Positions 33,138-44,638 of a DNA stretch of 64,000 nucleotides are shown piece by piece. The notes beneath the pieces are model-generated. The model was not told the DNA's origin. It did not search any database and saw only the letters and a program-made list of their open reading frames with translations. The translations under genes and the position numbers were made by a program. Positions within the stretch are counted from its first letter, which is position 1. Each line of letters opens with the position of its first letter. Source of the stretch: Apiospora phragmitis (Eukaryota; Ascomycota; Sordariomycetes; Amphisphaeriales; Apiosporaceae); contig JAQQWL010000011.1 of the NCBI GenBank assembly GCA_038363925.1, positions 8,184,001-8,248,000 of the forward strand, written 5' to 3'.

Positions 33138-34066
33138 ATGGGATCAACCGGCACCGATAAGATAGTTCTGTATACGAACCACACATGCACATGTACGTCG
33201 CCGCCCCATTGTATCACTCCCTTCCCGTTCCGGAACGTAGTAGCCTGACTCTATGTTGGACCAGGGGCGAACCGCGCTGACGTCGCACTGGCTGAGCTGG
33301 GGGTCCCCTTCGAGGAGAGAATCATCAACGTCGATGGGCCGCGGCCCCCGGCGTTCTTGAAGATCAATCCCCGCGCGCTGGTGCCCGTCCTGATCTGGAA
33401 CGACGAGATCGTCATCGAGTCGGCCATTGTCTGCCAGTTCCTCGTGGACGTCTACCCGTCGCATCTGTGCCCGGTCCCCACGACCGCGGAAGGGGCCCTC
33501 CGCCGCGCCCGCATGGCATTCTTCACCGATGCGTACTGGGCCAAGTTCCACACCATCCTGTTCGGGCTCTTCGAGTCCCCCACTGCAGCCGATGAAGAGA
33601 GGGTGGTCGACCAGGCCGTGCAGGAATTGGTCCGGGAGGTCGAACCGCTGTTGGGGGACGCCGCCCCTTTCTTCGGGAAGAGCCAGCGGCTTACCCTTGC
33701 CGAGGTGAGTGACACCCCCAAGCACAGAGATGGCAGGGGTCCTTGTCTTGATTACTTAAGTACACACCTTAAGTCAAGTTCCTCCGTCAAGTCCCTCCGA
33801 TGTGTACCATTTTGCTGATATTGTCTTCATTCTACCAGGTAATCACAGGCCCATTCGTCATTCGGGCCGTCACACTGTCCAAACACGGGGTCTATCCCAC
33901 CAGTCTGAATCGTCAGATTGAGGACAAGGCGCCCAACTTCCACAAGTGGGCGATCGCAGTTTGTAACCATCCCAGCATCACCGCCGTCTTCGACGAGCAG
34001 GTCCACGTCGCTCGCTCGCGTGCTAAGCGCGAGCGCATGAGGAAGGCTGCCGGCCTGGCCCAATGA
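33138..34066 (+). CDS. Glutathione S-transferase, omega-like (Cys motif)
   Basis: Exons 33138-33192, 33265-33704 and 33839-34066 encode 240 residues; introns are 72 and 134 bp and the frame is intact. The thioredoxin-like N-domain starts KIVLYTNHTC and reads CTWANR, placing Cys where omega-class enzymes have CPFA-R and other classes have Tyr or Ser. The beta-beta-alpha part has the cis-Pro in ALVPVL and the glutathione gamma-glutamyl contact ES in IVIESAI. The helical C-domain runs from about residue 88. Omega-like fungal GSTs act as glutathione thiol transferases or dehydroascorbate/reductive enzymes and are often induced by stress or found beside detoxification genes; the divergent MFS pump is consistent with that. 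The start at 33138 follows AAA and fits family length. Confidence 0.85.
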
Positions 34067-34417
34067 GGGGTCTACAGACCGACCTTGTTGGATGGTCAAC
34101 CTACATTGGGAACTTTCCTAAAGCAGCTCTCTGCACCTCGGGATGGCAGACTCCCCGTGCCGTAACCCGTGTGACATACGGATACAGTACATAGGCAAGC
34201 GGTATTGAAGGGGGGTTAGTAATAAAAGAGAGTTTGGTGATCGCTCGTCCTTGTATTTGCCGCCTCTATACGATTGGGAGACTGTGAAGCCTACTTACCA
34301 ATGACTAACCATCGGGAATATCCACGGCATCGTTACATTCTTAGCCCCCATCACCTGCGCCTTGCCTACCTGCCTACCCGTACGATACGATACATGCATT
34401 ATACCTGTTCTTCCTAC
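34067..34417. other. Convergent intergenic region
   Basis: A short spacer between GST and ATP-grasp 3' ends; it contains a repeated TACC/TGCC-rich stretch near 34360-34390 and no gene. Confidence 0.6.
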
Positions 34418-35839
34418 TTACTCGGCAACCTCGGGAAGTTGCGCCCGTGGCTTTTCCCCAAGGCTGTCCCGAATCTCCCTCTCGACTCGTGCCAGGTCAC
34501 CCTGGTCCCGACCGCCCCACACGATATCAGCCATGTGCGAACTACTGTCGTTGTCACAGTCGCTTTCATCTATAGTCGCAGTAGCCGTGACGACGACGCG
34601 ACCGCTCTGAACCAGCGGGTACAGCCGCTCGTAGATCTCGTCCGCGTGCCCCGCTTTGTACTCGAACGCGGCGAACTGGGCCAGCGGCAAGCCGCGGCGC
34701 TCCCAGAAGTGCCCGGCCATGAAGCAGATGGGCATGGACCCCGTGAAGCGCGCATTGAGGTCCACGACGAACTGCCCGCCGCCGTGCCGGTCCACGACGA
34801 TGTCGATGCCGGCCCAGCCCACAAAGGACGCCGGCAGTTTCCGTGCCGTGTCCCGCAGCGTCGCGCGCACGTAGTCCGCCAGCCGCGCCTGCGCGCTATA
34901 ATCGATGTGCCCGCCCGTCCACTTGCCGCCGGCCGTCAGCGTCTGGACCGTGACGCCCAGGATCAGCGGGTTGTCGCGGTCGTGCGCCGTCCCCGGCGCG
35001 CCCACCACGAAGTGCACCGCGAGGTCCTCGGCCAGGTCCACGTAGTCCGTCACGAGCACCTCGCCGACGCCGCGGCGCCGGTACGTCGCCAGCGCGGTCA
35101 GCGTCGCGGCGCGCTCGGGTTCGCTGCGCACCAGGTAGGTGCCGAAGCCGCAGCCGGCGCGGCAGAGCTTGACGACGAAGGGGACGGGCCGGGTGTGGAA
35201 GAGCGAGGACGACGAGGAGGTCGGGGACAGGTCCGTCGTCTGCAGGTCCGTGATGGTGGAGGGGGGGGTGCGCATGCCGGACGTCAGGAGGTACTTCTTG
35301 GAGTTGATGTCGTAGGCCTCTTGCGGGTCGAGGAGGCAGTCGTGCTCCTTCATCCAGCCCTGGGGCCGCCAGAAGAGCAGCTGCTTGTTCTGCCTTTCCG
35401 CGCCGCTTGCCGCCCCCGTTGTAGTCATAGTTGTCATGCCTCGAAGCTGCTCAGATACAGGGCCTTTGTTTAGATCCACGAAGCGGGGTATGTGCCGCTG
35501 GGTCGGGTGCAGCTGGGAGAGCGCTGTCTTCACGCCCTTGGCGGTGATGTTGGGCCCGAAGAAGAGCACCTCCATGTTTCCGAGTCCCCAGGCCCGCCGC
35601 AGCGGTTTGAGTCCCAGAATGACCTTCCTCAGACGGTCCTGCTCCGACGGATCGTCCGAGTACGGCACCGGCTCCTCGTCCTCGGGCCAGGTGAGCTCGC
35701 GCGGGAAGTTCGCGTGGAGGTCCAGATGGCCGAAGACGCAGTACATTGTCACGATAAAGGAGCCATGTATGCCATTCTCGCGGTACAGGTCCGCTAGCGT
35801 TGTGTCTAAGTGCACGACGGGTAACTTCGGAATGATCAT
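34418..35839 (-). CDS. ATP-grasp domain protein (fungal solid-state-culture-specific type)
   Basis: A single exon of 474 codons with an intact frame. The N-terminal 190 residues are specific to this fungal family (VVHLDTTLADLYRENGIHGS, LRRAWGLGNMEVLFFGPN). The ATP-grasp fold follows: PFVVKLCRAGCGFGTYLV is the nucleotide-binding Lys/Gly loop, VLVTDYVDLAEDLAVHFVV the second strand pair, and FVVDLNARFTGSMPI carries the Asp-x-Asn that coordinates magnesium. ATP-grasp enzymes join a carboxylate to an amine or thiol through an acyl-phosphate. Relatives are annotated as solid-state culture-specific ATP-grasp proteins; substrate and product are, as far as I know, unassigned. The start at 35839 was preferred over an in-frame Met at 35995 because the family-like sequence begins there. 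Neighbours are a GST (convergent) and a dioxygenase. Confidence 0.8.
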   Translation of the reverse strand: MIIPKLPVVHLDTTLADLYRENGIHGSFIVTMYCVFGHLDLHANFPRELTWPEDEEPVPYSDDPSEQDRLRKVILGLKPLRRAWGLGNMEVLFFGPNITAKGVKTALSQLHPTQRHIPRFVDLNKGPVSEQLRGMTTMTTTGAASGAERQNKQLLFWRPQGWMKEHDCLLDPQEAYDINSKKYLLTSGMRTPPSTITDLQTTDLSPTSSSSSLFHTRPVPFVVKLCRAGCGFGTYLVRSEPERAATLTALATYRRRGVGEVLVTDYVDLAEDLAVHFVVGAPGTAHDRDNPLILGVTVQTLTAGGKWTGGHIDYSAQARLADYVRATLRDTARKLPASFVGWAGIDIVVDRHGGGQFVVDLNARFTGSMPICFMAGHFWERRGLPLAQFAAFEYKAGHADEIYERLYPLVQSGRVVVTATATIDESDCDNDSSSHMADIVWGGRDQGDLARVEREIRDSLGEKPRAQLPEVAE

Positions 35840-38800
35840 GGTGGTGTGTAACGTTCGTTCCACGTGAGATCGAGAAGGTGTGTTGAGATGGAAGTTAGTT
35901 CTATGACAAGCAATCCCGTGCCAGTTTAGTTGACAAGGTTTCTGTTTCCCCTTCACTTCCTTTAAAGGATCGTCTCCTGAGACCAACTGGATCATTCTTG
36001 AGAATCTGTGCCGCCATGGTGCTTTTGCCAGTCATCCTGCTTGACGCTTACATGACAGTACGTCAGTTTCTCTGTTCCCATGACCCCGGGCTCGCTTACA
36101 TCACGTCAGCTAGCGACGATATGTCGGTGAGGCTCAAAACTGAGATTCCGAGGTCTCCCACTCACCTTCAAAGTCAAGGCTCGTTACTACTGCTTGATGC
36201 TCGTACCCGAATTTCGAGGATTGTGAAATTTCTAGCCGTCGATCGGCCTGTGTTTTCCCGGCAGTACGGTCCGAACCCTGGTTTCGCAAACTGTTGCCCT
36301 CCTCCGGGAGGGGGCTTGGCTCCAACGTGGGGCCAACCCCTGATTGGATCGCATGTGCCGGGGTCGATTATAAGTTATCTGCCTAATGCGGCAAGACTTT
36401 TAGTGAACCAGGTTTGCGGAGGATCTGCAAGACAAGGGGGGTGCAGGTAAAGTATGCCAGGGCCCCAAATCCGACTCCCCTATCGCTCCATAGAATTCGG
36501 GTAAGGATATCCAATCTGCCTTCATCCGGCGAAAGATCGGCAACTGCTGCAGGCGCCTCTGTCCCGATATGAAATGCGCAAGGCCAAAGAATCCTCATCA
36601 CATCTCAGTATTGACACCAAGCGAACCGTAGCATCCATCTCGCGTGTTGGTTCAGCTACATATCCTACGTCGTGGCGCCCCATAAATAGGATTCAATTCC
36701 CCAACTGAACAGCCCAGATGGATACATACTGTATAACCACTCTCGCGAACTATTTCCCCAGATTCGTGACCGGGGTTGCTTTGTTGGTAACTTGTTGGTC
36801 ATGCCTCTATTTGCATGTTGGTTCACAGTGCAAGGGGCAACTTGCATATGCATCTACCCCGAATCGCACCCACTACCCGAGCAAAATCCGTCAGGCTCGA
36901 TAATGTTGGCACTGGACCCAGTGCCATGGGTTCGCTACCATATCTAAGCGTGCGCATATATCGTTTGATAATACCTTTCAGGTAGGACGGTTTGATTAAT
37001 ATACAAGGCTATTAGGTGTGTCTGTGCTGGTTGTGGGTTTGACAAAACTATTAGAATAGGGGCCCCTTTTCTCTAGTTAGAGGGTTGGCACATCATATTT
37101 CCAGCCCGTTATTCTGATGAACTACTGTCAAAAAGTTCCGAATTAGAAATACTATGAGTCTGTTGCATCGGTACTGCTGGGAATCATGATGCTACTTCCG
37201 ACGACTTTATAATATCAAAAGGAGGGTGGGAACTGGGGTAGTCCCGTGGCAGAGCTGAAAGCGAGCGTTTATACCTGATGCAAGACCGGGAGACAATTCC
37301 TTTGTACAGAATGCCGAGTACGAAATACATTTTCCGAACCTGCCAAGGTACTGATACATCATTTCGGATGAAATAATTCCAATCCGTGGCTACCTCTCGG
37401 GCACCCAAAACCATGTAGAGAAACCCCAGTCAATATCGACTCAACATTTGCCCTAGGGGAAATATGGATCTAAACCATGCTGTTTTAACTGCTACCCCGG
37501 AAGATAAAAAGAAGGATGAATTGTCCGAAAGAACATATTCTCTATCCCTCACCGCTGTCTTGGTCCCAGACTTGCCAACATGCCTGAAGGACACAAGCAC
37601 ACCAGGACGGGTAGATGTTGGATGTGAATCACCATATCATCGAACTTTTCACAGAATCGGCTACAAGCCGGTTACATTATTAAAAAGCGTTCCGAGTCTA
37701 GTTAACCAATCGCGTATTCTGTGCCCAAGATGGCAGGTTTGTGAAAACACAGCCCAAACATTAGTAAGCAGCTTAAGTATGGCATCCTCACTTCCGCTCT
37801 TCCGGATAGTGAAGAATTCTGTCTTCTACTGATTAATATATGAGTAGTTGCTAAGATCAACACCATGCTATTAGGGCTGGGGTTTGGGCTTCATATACGG
37901 AGTCTCGTATAGAGCTTGCGTAGTAGATATTCCAGTATGCATCTGAAGGTGTTGTATCGAGATTGTTATTACACCAAGCTAGAAAAGTCATGTTTGATAT
38001 CGTGAGCCACTATCAAAAAGTGTATGGTTTCAGACTAATAAGTTGTCTCAAGGTAACGTCAAGATCACACCGTGTAAGAGCCAAGGAGATTTCCAAGCTA
38101 CGCATTGATCTCTAGAGAGTCCAATCAAGGACATATTATAATGTCTCAGCTCAAGACTAACAAACTGACTGCTCCATTCGCAGCTTCTACAAACTTAGCT
38201 TCCACTTGAAGTTTGATCTGGTTCTTGGCGGAAAGATCATCTCTTGCAAGCTGGTAGGGACGACGTGCGTGTCAGCCACTCCATTTGGAGGTAGCAGAGC
38301 AGCGACGCCAAAATACATTTGAGATCGTAAGTGTATTGTTAGCATACTCGCGAGTCCCTTTGATGATGCAGAACTAGTCTACCATATATACTGTCTTTCA
38401 TGGACGTACAAGGCGAACCGTCCGAAGCGATACCTAGGACTGCTACGTCGCCCCTAACTCCTGACGCGGACAAATAGGACGCGACCACAGCTGCCAATGG
38501 GCATCACAACCCATGCATTTTACGTCCTGAGGCAGGTTGATGTTTGAAAACCGGTGGATGGCGTATACGAACCTTACATATACAACGCAAAGTAAGTGCT
38601 CCTACTTACGCATCTGCAGACTTGAGCGTAGCAACGGTGCAGACACGAGCGATTGCGTATCCATACGTTCAGCAGACCAGGCCGAAGCGCTCTCCACAAG
38701 TTACCGGCCTCCTTGAGGAAAGCGCAGCTCACAACTCACGCTATACGATGCTTTCTTCTCCATACTACTACTGTCTGTATGTTGGCAGGAGGTCGTAATT

Positions 38801-38862
38801 CATTGTCTCTCATACACTTCGTCCAACTAATCACTACACGCAGGCTAAATCCCAACAATCAA
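35840..38862. other. 3-kb region without a recognised gene
   Basis: It separates the ATP-grasp gene from the dioxygenase. The left third is moderately G+C-rich and holds a short hairpin (36297-36312); the rest is A+T-rich with only short frames. A 122-codon frame at 37464-37832 has a proper ATG but no recognisable features. Confidence 0.5.
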
Positions 38863-39965
38863 TCAATCTCGAAAAAGCTTTGTGAATCCATCCGCTGGGG
38901 GCTGCAGCCAGTTCCTCTCGTCGTACTTGGTGCCCTCGCCCTCTATCACGTGGAAAGTGTAGATGATGCGACCCTTCTGGCTCAGATTCTTCTCGCTCTT
39001 GTGCAGCAGGTTGCCGTGTATCAGGACCAAATCACCGGCCTTGACCTCGCCCATTACGTACTGATCCGTCTCCTTGGCCCCGCCCTGAAGGCCCTCGCCG
39101 TACTCCTTTGCGTTGGGGAACTTGGGCCCCCGGTTTTCCACGAACGTCGTCCCTTGCCCTCGGCGTCCCGCACGAAGCGCTGCTTCACGGGCGCCCAGCG
39201 GTGGCTGCCGGGCAGGAAGCTCAGACAGCCGTTCTCGGCCGTCGCGTCCTCGAGCGCGTACCAGAACCCCACGGCGCTCGGCGGGTCCGTGTAGAGAAAG
39301 GTGCTGTCCTGGTGCGGCGGGACGGCGCCGCCGATCTCGGGCTGCTTGCAGATGACCATGCTCTGCAGCACGCGGGGGTCCTTGAAGCCCAGCGCGCGCG
39401 CCGCCGCCGCCGGGTGCGACTCCTTGCGGCCGGCCTCGACCGAACCGCCCGTGGTGCCGGCGCCTAGCAGGTCCGGGTTGTAGACGGGGTCGAGCAGGGC
39501 CGCGAAGGGCGGGGATAGGGCGTGGAGGTAGTGGCCGATCTTGTTGATGGCGCGGGCCTTGGGCTTGGCGAGCTCACCCGTCTCGGGGCTGAAGGCGTCC
39601 TCCTCGAAGAAGAAGCGGACCTTTTCGCCCGAGTCGAGGAAGTAGTCGTCGCCGACGTGGGCCGAGCGCTCGCCCGTGCTGAACTTGGTCATCGGGTGGT
39701 CGGCGAGCGAGAAGCCGTCGAGCAGGGTGTGTGTCTCGTCGAGCAGGGCCTTGACCATCGTGGGCGGCAGAGCGTTCGGCAGGATCACGTAGCCGTCGCG
39801 GTGGAAGGCCTCGAGCTGCGACGGCTTCAGCCCGCCGTAGGGCCCATGGGGGCTGTCCCCGGCTATGGCTGTAGCTGGCATGGCGGCGGGATCCGAAGGT
39901 GCTTCCTGGGAAGAGGGTCTGTCGGAAAAGCGCGAAACACCGCCGAATAGTAGATCGTCTTGCAT
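38863..39965 (-). CDS. Phytanoyl-CoA dioxygenase (PhyH) family Fe(II)/2-oxoglutarate oxygenase, frame broken once
   Basis: No intron is seen. The chain starts at ATG 39965 (alternative 39881) and has LEAFHRDGYVILPNAL, the PhyH entry motif; PPHQDSTFLYTDP with the HxD iron ligands; an NGCLSFLPGSHRW strand; and then, after a shift, LIHGNLLHKSEKN with the distal His and GRIIYTFH with the 2-oxoglutarate Arg. The shift needs one more base at the CCC of 39151-39153 (plus strand), giving 368 codons. Relatives include human PHYHD1 and fungal metabolite oxygenases. There is no C-terminal SKL-type peroxisomal signal. Substrate is unknown. Its position near ATP-grasp, GST and MFS genes makes a role in a small metabolic pathway possible but unproven. 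Confidence 0.85.
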
Positions 39966-40429
39966 TGGTTTCTGGGTTTTCTGGGGAATCTGAGGAAATG
40001 AGTGAACACGCCGCGCCGTAGGGGACCAAATGCTTACTTGTGGTATCAGATGTTCGTACTTCGGGGGTTTGACTGGCGCGGGGCAGGCGGTTATTGTGCA
40101 AGGCAAGTCTGTTTCTCCACTGAGGGGTACTACTTGCTGTCCCCCTGTAACCTCACTCTTCGGTACAACGTATGCGCCATGGACCAGACTGTGCCCGGAT
40201 GGCTCTTGCTACGTGTTGTTGCACAGTGCTAATCAATGGCGATCCCATACTGACTGCTTAATCCAACTTGCTTCATTTCATTGTCGGTCAAGCCGTTTGA
40301 TCCTGTTTCTGTACTCATTCAATATCTTGGACAGGTTAGAGAATCATTTTGATTACCGACCGAACGTAATCTTATCTTTCAAGAGTACGAACATCCAAAG
40401 TTCACGTGCATTCTTTGATAGCATTCAGT
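39966..40429. other. Divergent intergenic region
   Basis: A 464-base spacer containing the promoters of the dioxygenase and of the cytidylyltransferase. No separate gene. Confidence 0.6.
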
Positions 40430-41906
40430 ATGGCGTCAACCAACGAGATCCTCGCAGGTACCCCAGCCCCTGAGATCTTGGATGACCGCATATGGGTCGA
40501 TGGTTGTTGGGACTTCTTCCATCACGGCCACGCCGGTGCCATGCTGCAAGCTCGTCAACTTGGTACTGAGTTGTACGTTGGTGTCCATTCGGACGAGGAC
40601 ATCCTCGATAACAAAGGACCCACGGTCATGACTTTGCAGGAACGGTAGGGCAGCCTCCTTTTGCTTGCAATTCCCCGTGAATGTCGTTACTGATGATCTG
40701 TGATTTCTATGCGCTTGAAGACTAGCCGCAGTCGATGCCTGTCGCTGGGTCACTAAGTCGGTTTCACATGCGCCTTACGTGACGCAGTTGGACTTCATCA
40801 GCCATTACGGATGCAAATACGTGGTCCACGGCGATGACATCACGTCGGACAGCGGCGGCGAGGACTGCTATCGATTTGTGAAGGCAGCTGGACGATTCAA
40901 GGTGGTTAAGAGACCCCGAGATCTCCACCACCGACCTGGTCGGCCGGATGCTACTCTGCACCCGAACGCATTTCATCAAGTCATTGGAGAAGGTCCTTGC
41001 CGGCGATGAGGGCCATGGGACCGAATCCGAGAGGAAGGCCGAAGGCGACGCCATGTCCAAGCGCATCCAGCAGTACGCCACTGACGCATCTGGCAAGAAC
41101 CCGGGTGCCGATGTCTGGTTCTGGTCGGCCTCCCAGGCCGCAAAAGCCGAGGCTGGGGAGGAAGAAAAGGGATCCTTCCGTCAATTCCTGAAAGGAGCCG
41201 GACCTCAGCCAGGACAAAGAGTCGTGTACGTTGACGGTGGTTTCGATTTATTTTCCAGTGGACATATCGAGTTCCTCCGTCTCGTCGTCGAGGCTGAAGA
41301 GAGCCTAGCCCGGAAGGAGGGGTGGTACGACCAGCAAGCTGTGGATGAGCGCAAGGGAAAAGGCGGCGACTATGGCCCGTGTTCTTGGTGGCAGGAGTGC
41401 ACGATGACGAGGTCATCAACCAGTGGAAAGGGGTCAACTACCCCATCATGAACATCTACGAACGAAGCTTATGTGTCTTACAATGCCGCGTATGTTTGCC
41501 AAAATCCCTGTATCATGCATAACCCACCGAATAACTAACACATGGATCTTAGCACGTCAATGCAGTCATCTATGGTGCTCCTTTCTCGCCTACTAAGGCC
41601 TACCTCACCGCATCCCCATGGGGAACACCCGACGCAGTCTACCATGGGCCAACATCCTTCATGCCGCTATCGTATGACCCCTACGAGGCTCCCAAGCAGA
41701 TGGGCATCTTCCAGGAGATCTCGCAGCACCTTTTCCAGGGTGTCAATGCTGGTACAATTGTTCAGCGCATCATGGAGAGCCGCGCCTTGTACGAAGAGCG
41801 GCAGAGGAAGAAGGGCATGAAGGCCACGGTTGAGGGTGCTGCACGAGAACGGGAGATACTGGAGGAGGAGCAGCGCCGTAAGGAGGAGAACATGTCAAAG
41901 CCATGA
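40430..41906 (+). CDS. ECT1: Ethanolamine-phosphate cytidylyltransferase (frame broken)
   Basis: It forms CDP-ethanolamine from CTP and phosphoethanolamine in the Kennedy pathway to phosphatidylethanolamine. Exons 40430-40644, 40721-41489 and 41553-41906 flank introns of 76 and 63 bp. The protein has the two-domain layout of Ect1/Pcyt2: domain 1 with DGCWDFFHHGHAGAM (HxGH) and VVHGDDI, domain 2 with DGGFDLFSSGHIEFL and NAVIYGAPF. The basic, Glu-rich tail fits fungal homologues. The frame moves at 40911-40918, where KRTPEIS would need two more bases (or one fewer), and again at 41382-41383 (one T short); with these, 447 codons result. The conserved sequence on both sides and the essential pathway argue for consensus error. 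Confidence 0.9.
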
Positions 41907-44638
41907 AAGCGCACCAAAATTTAGGGGCAACCAACCGGAGACTCCGACAAGGATACGAAGACCCTTCAACAGGAACACATGGCGGTAGGGATACAGATCC
42001 GAACCGATCAGCCTTTCAACCAGTAATAGAATAAACAATATCCCCAGGCTTCTGCCTAGCCCCCTAAACTGACACCAGAAATGCTTGGGAAATGCTTGAC
42101 CGGCATCTCCGCGGTTGGGACAATGCTCAAGTTGAAATTATGCAATCTGATTGATGGAATCCACTCGTGCTTTTTGGGAACAGAATAGATCTACAATATT
42201 TGGAGTCACATGCGCCTCGTAAATCTTAAAAAGAAAACATTATAGCACCTTACACTGGATTGCTGTGTTACTTGCAAAGTTCGGCCTGATTGCATGAGAA
42301 TGAAAATTGTTGAAGAGCGACGGCTGAAAAAGCGAGTCCATCCTTTTTCCAGTGTCTCCCAGCTGCTTCTTCCAGGGATTCAAGACAACGAACGTCAACT
42401 TGCAGCTAAATTTACAGTAGGCGCTAGGCCTGCCCGAAAGCACGGATTTATAGCTGCTCAATGCATTTCCCGAGTGCTACCTACCCTAGTAGGAGCTTGG
42501 GCCATTGTCTACGCAGCTCAACACGGGAAGGTAAGTGCAGATCAGCTCATCGCAGAATCACAGAGCAGAAGATCCAATAACCTCATGGGGACCGAGGACC
42601 CTGTGAATTGGAAATGAAAATGCGATATATCGAACCGAGATTGGGCTCGCTGGAATAGCTGCGTTGGCATTGGCAATCAATTCGAAGCTGGACTCGTCAA
42701 GGCGCACCGAGGCAGCGGCGGAAGCTTGAAAGGGGCTGCCCTGCCTGCTTTGTTCATGCACAAACGTTGCCACCAGGGGTCCCTGCTGTTAGTAAGAACT
42801 ACCTGGCACTTGCTGCCGAACTCAGGGCTGGCTGGTCTGTGCACCAGACGGGTGCAGTGGATTTGTTCTAGAAGGCGTGAAGAAGTCCGAATCGAAGTTT
42901 GGAAGCGGCAATTGAAGGAGGGGAAGCAAGTCCTGAATGCAGAGCTGGCCGGCTGGAGGATGAGTGATTGGCCTGCAAATACGTCAATACAGGCAGGTAG
43001 TCAGTTTTACCCCACCACCATCACGACACACTAAGTTGTACGTACACACGCAGACAGCAGAGGTCTTCCAATCGCCCATCGTGGATCGTTCCTTGGGGTT
43101 CGGATCTACAAGGCTGTGTAGGTGCGTGTGGTGAGATGTCGTCTGTGCCTGCCACCTCTTGGTCTTACTAGATAGAAAAGTGAAGGCCAAGGTCAAAGAA
43201 GATGGGCCTAGGTTGAGACTTGAGTACATGCTTGATTGGGAAGAGAGCTTGAGTGAGCGACCTGCATTGCATTGCATCAAAGAACAAACAATGGTAAACA
43301 ATGGTAAAAAAGACTTGTCGTCCATTGATCTGACCTCTTTCACGGGCTTCCCCCCTCCCCCTCCCCCCAATCCCCAAAAGACAAACCTCGCAATTCCTAC
43401 CATTCTCTGCTGCAGTTTGCCAGGTATCAGTTTGTCTATATCATATATACCTATATTTGATCCGTCACCTTGCCCAGAGTCTCACTAAGATATCCTTCTG
43501 GAAATACCGAGACCCTTCGTCTGTCCTCTACCTACCCCTCCCACCACCCCCCTCAATCAACTGCTTTCCGACCATTGGCAACAGAAACCCGACGCATTGT
43601 AAGAACAGGCAGAGCACCAATGTGTCTCCCTCCTACTTGAAATAAACATCAGCTAGTTGTTGCCTATCCAAACTCTGTGGATTGCGGAGTAAGTGACGCA
43701 TCTCTCTCTCCCCCGACTTCAACGAACCTCAACTGAATCTATGTAATTGTACATGGTGTCTGACTTGCCTCTGTCTCAAGCTTTCCCTGCTTTCGCTTGA
43801 TTCACACTTCTTTCTTCCTACCATTGGATCGTCAGTATTAACATATCTCGTCAGTTCTAAAGCAATTTGAGAAACGTACGTTAGAAACAACGTTTTTTGG
43901 CATCTTCCCTAGCAAGTTCAATCTCCTGGCAGGCCCGGTCGTTGTCCTTCCCCTTCCCACACCCATTTCCGCCGATGGTCGCTAGTGCAGTTCGCTATCT
44001 TTGAAACCTGATGCGGATCACTTCTGCCTCTGCTTCAACTCCCCCCCAACAACACACATCTTAATGACCCAAGCAATACCAACAACACCCCTTGGATGCT
44101 GTCGCACAATTCGCAATATACCCTCGTCTTTTCCAGTGCCCGTCCCAATCTCCGCCTGGCCTTGCGTTTCTAAATGAAGCGCACACGCACCACCGATTAG
44201 CGTCCTGCCCACTCAATTGCACTCTCCACAGTCGGTAGTCCACCAGTTGGCATACCCCAGCTGGAACCAAACTTCCAATTAGCCACTACTTCTTTCTCCC
44301 TACTTTACGGTCATATAATAAGTCGCCTTGAGCCACCAGCCTCGAGCAACGCACCTACTACTAGGCACTGAGCCGTTAGCCCAAATATATTCTTTCTTTC
44401 TCCCCCTCTCTCTCTCTACCCAAGTTGCGACTCTGCATAACTTCATCCTTAATTGCTTGCGACGTCGCTGTCGCCATTCATTGGTTCTTGCATTCCCATC
44501 TGCTCAGTTCCTTTGATCACAGCTTTGTCTTCGCGGGGACTGTGTACCCCTTTTGGCGAGACATACTCGACCCTATACCTGAGAGCCTTGTGCTACCCTG
44601 CGCCACTCCCTTTTACAGCTCCTCGTACATCCTACGCC
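41907..44638. other. 2.7-kb region upstream of the PKA regulatory subunit
   Basis: I recognise no gene. The right half is C/T-rich and carries a pyrimidine tract close to the gene. A long promoter and 5' leader for the PKA subunit is a reasonable explanation. Confidence 0.5.
44391..44421 (+). promoter_or_regulatory. Pyrimidine-rich core promoter tract
   Basis: A 31-base almost pure C/T stretch ending in CTCTCTCTCTACCC lies about 220-250 bases upstream of the PKA regulatory subunit ATG. Such CT blocks commonly precede transcription starts in filamentous fungi. Confidence 0.4.

Noticed and set aside
36297..36312. CCCTCC-TCCG-GGAGGG hairpin, terminator-like
   Set aside because: Fungal genes do not use such terminators and no gene ends here; a short G/C palindrome can arise by chance.
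37464..37832. 122-codon plus-strand frame
   Set aside because: Proper ATG but no signal peptide, domain or conserved feature.
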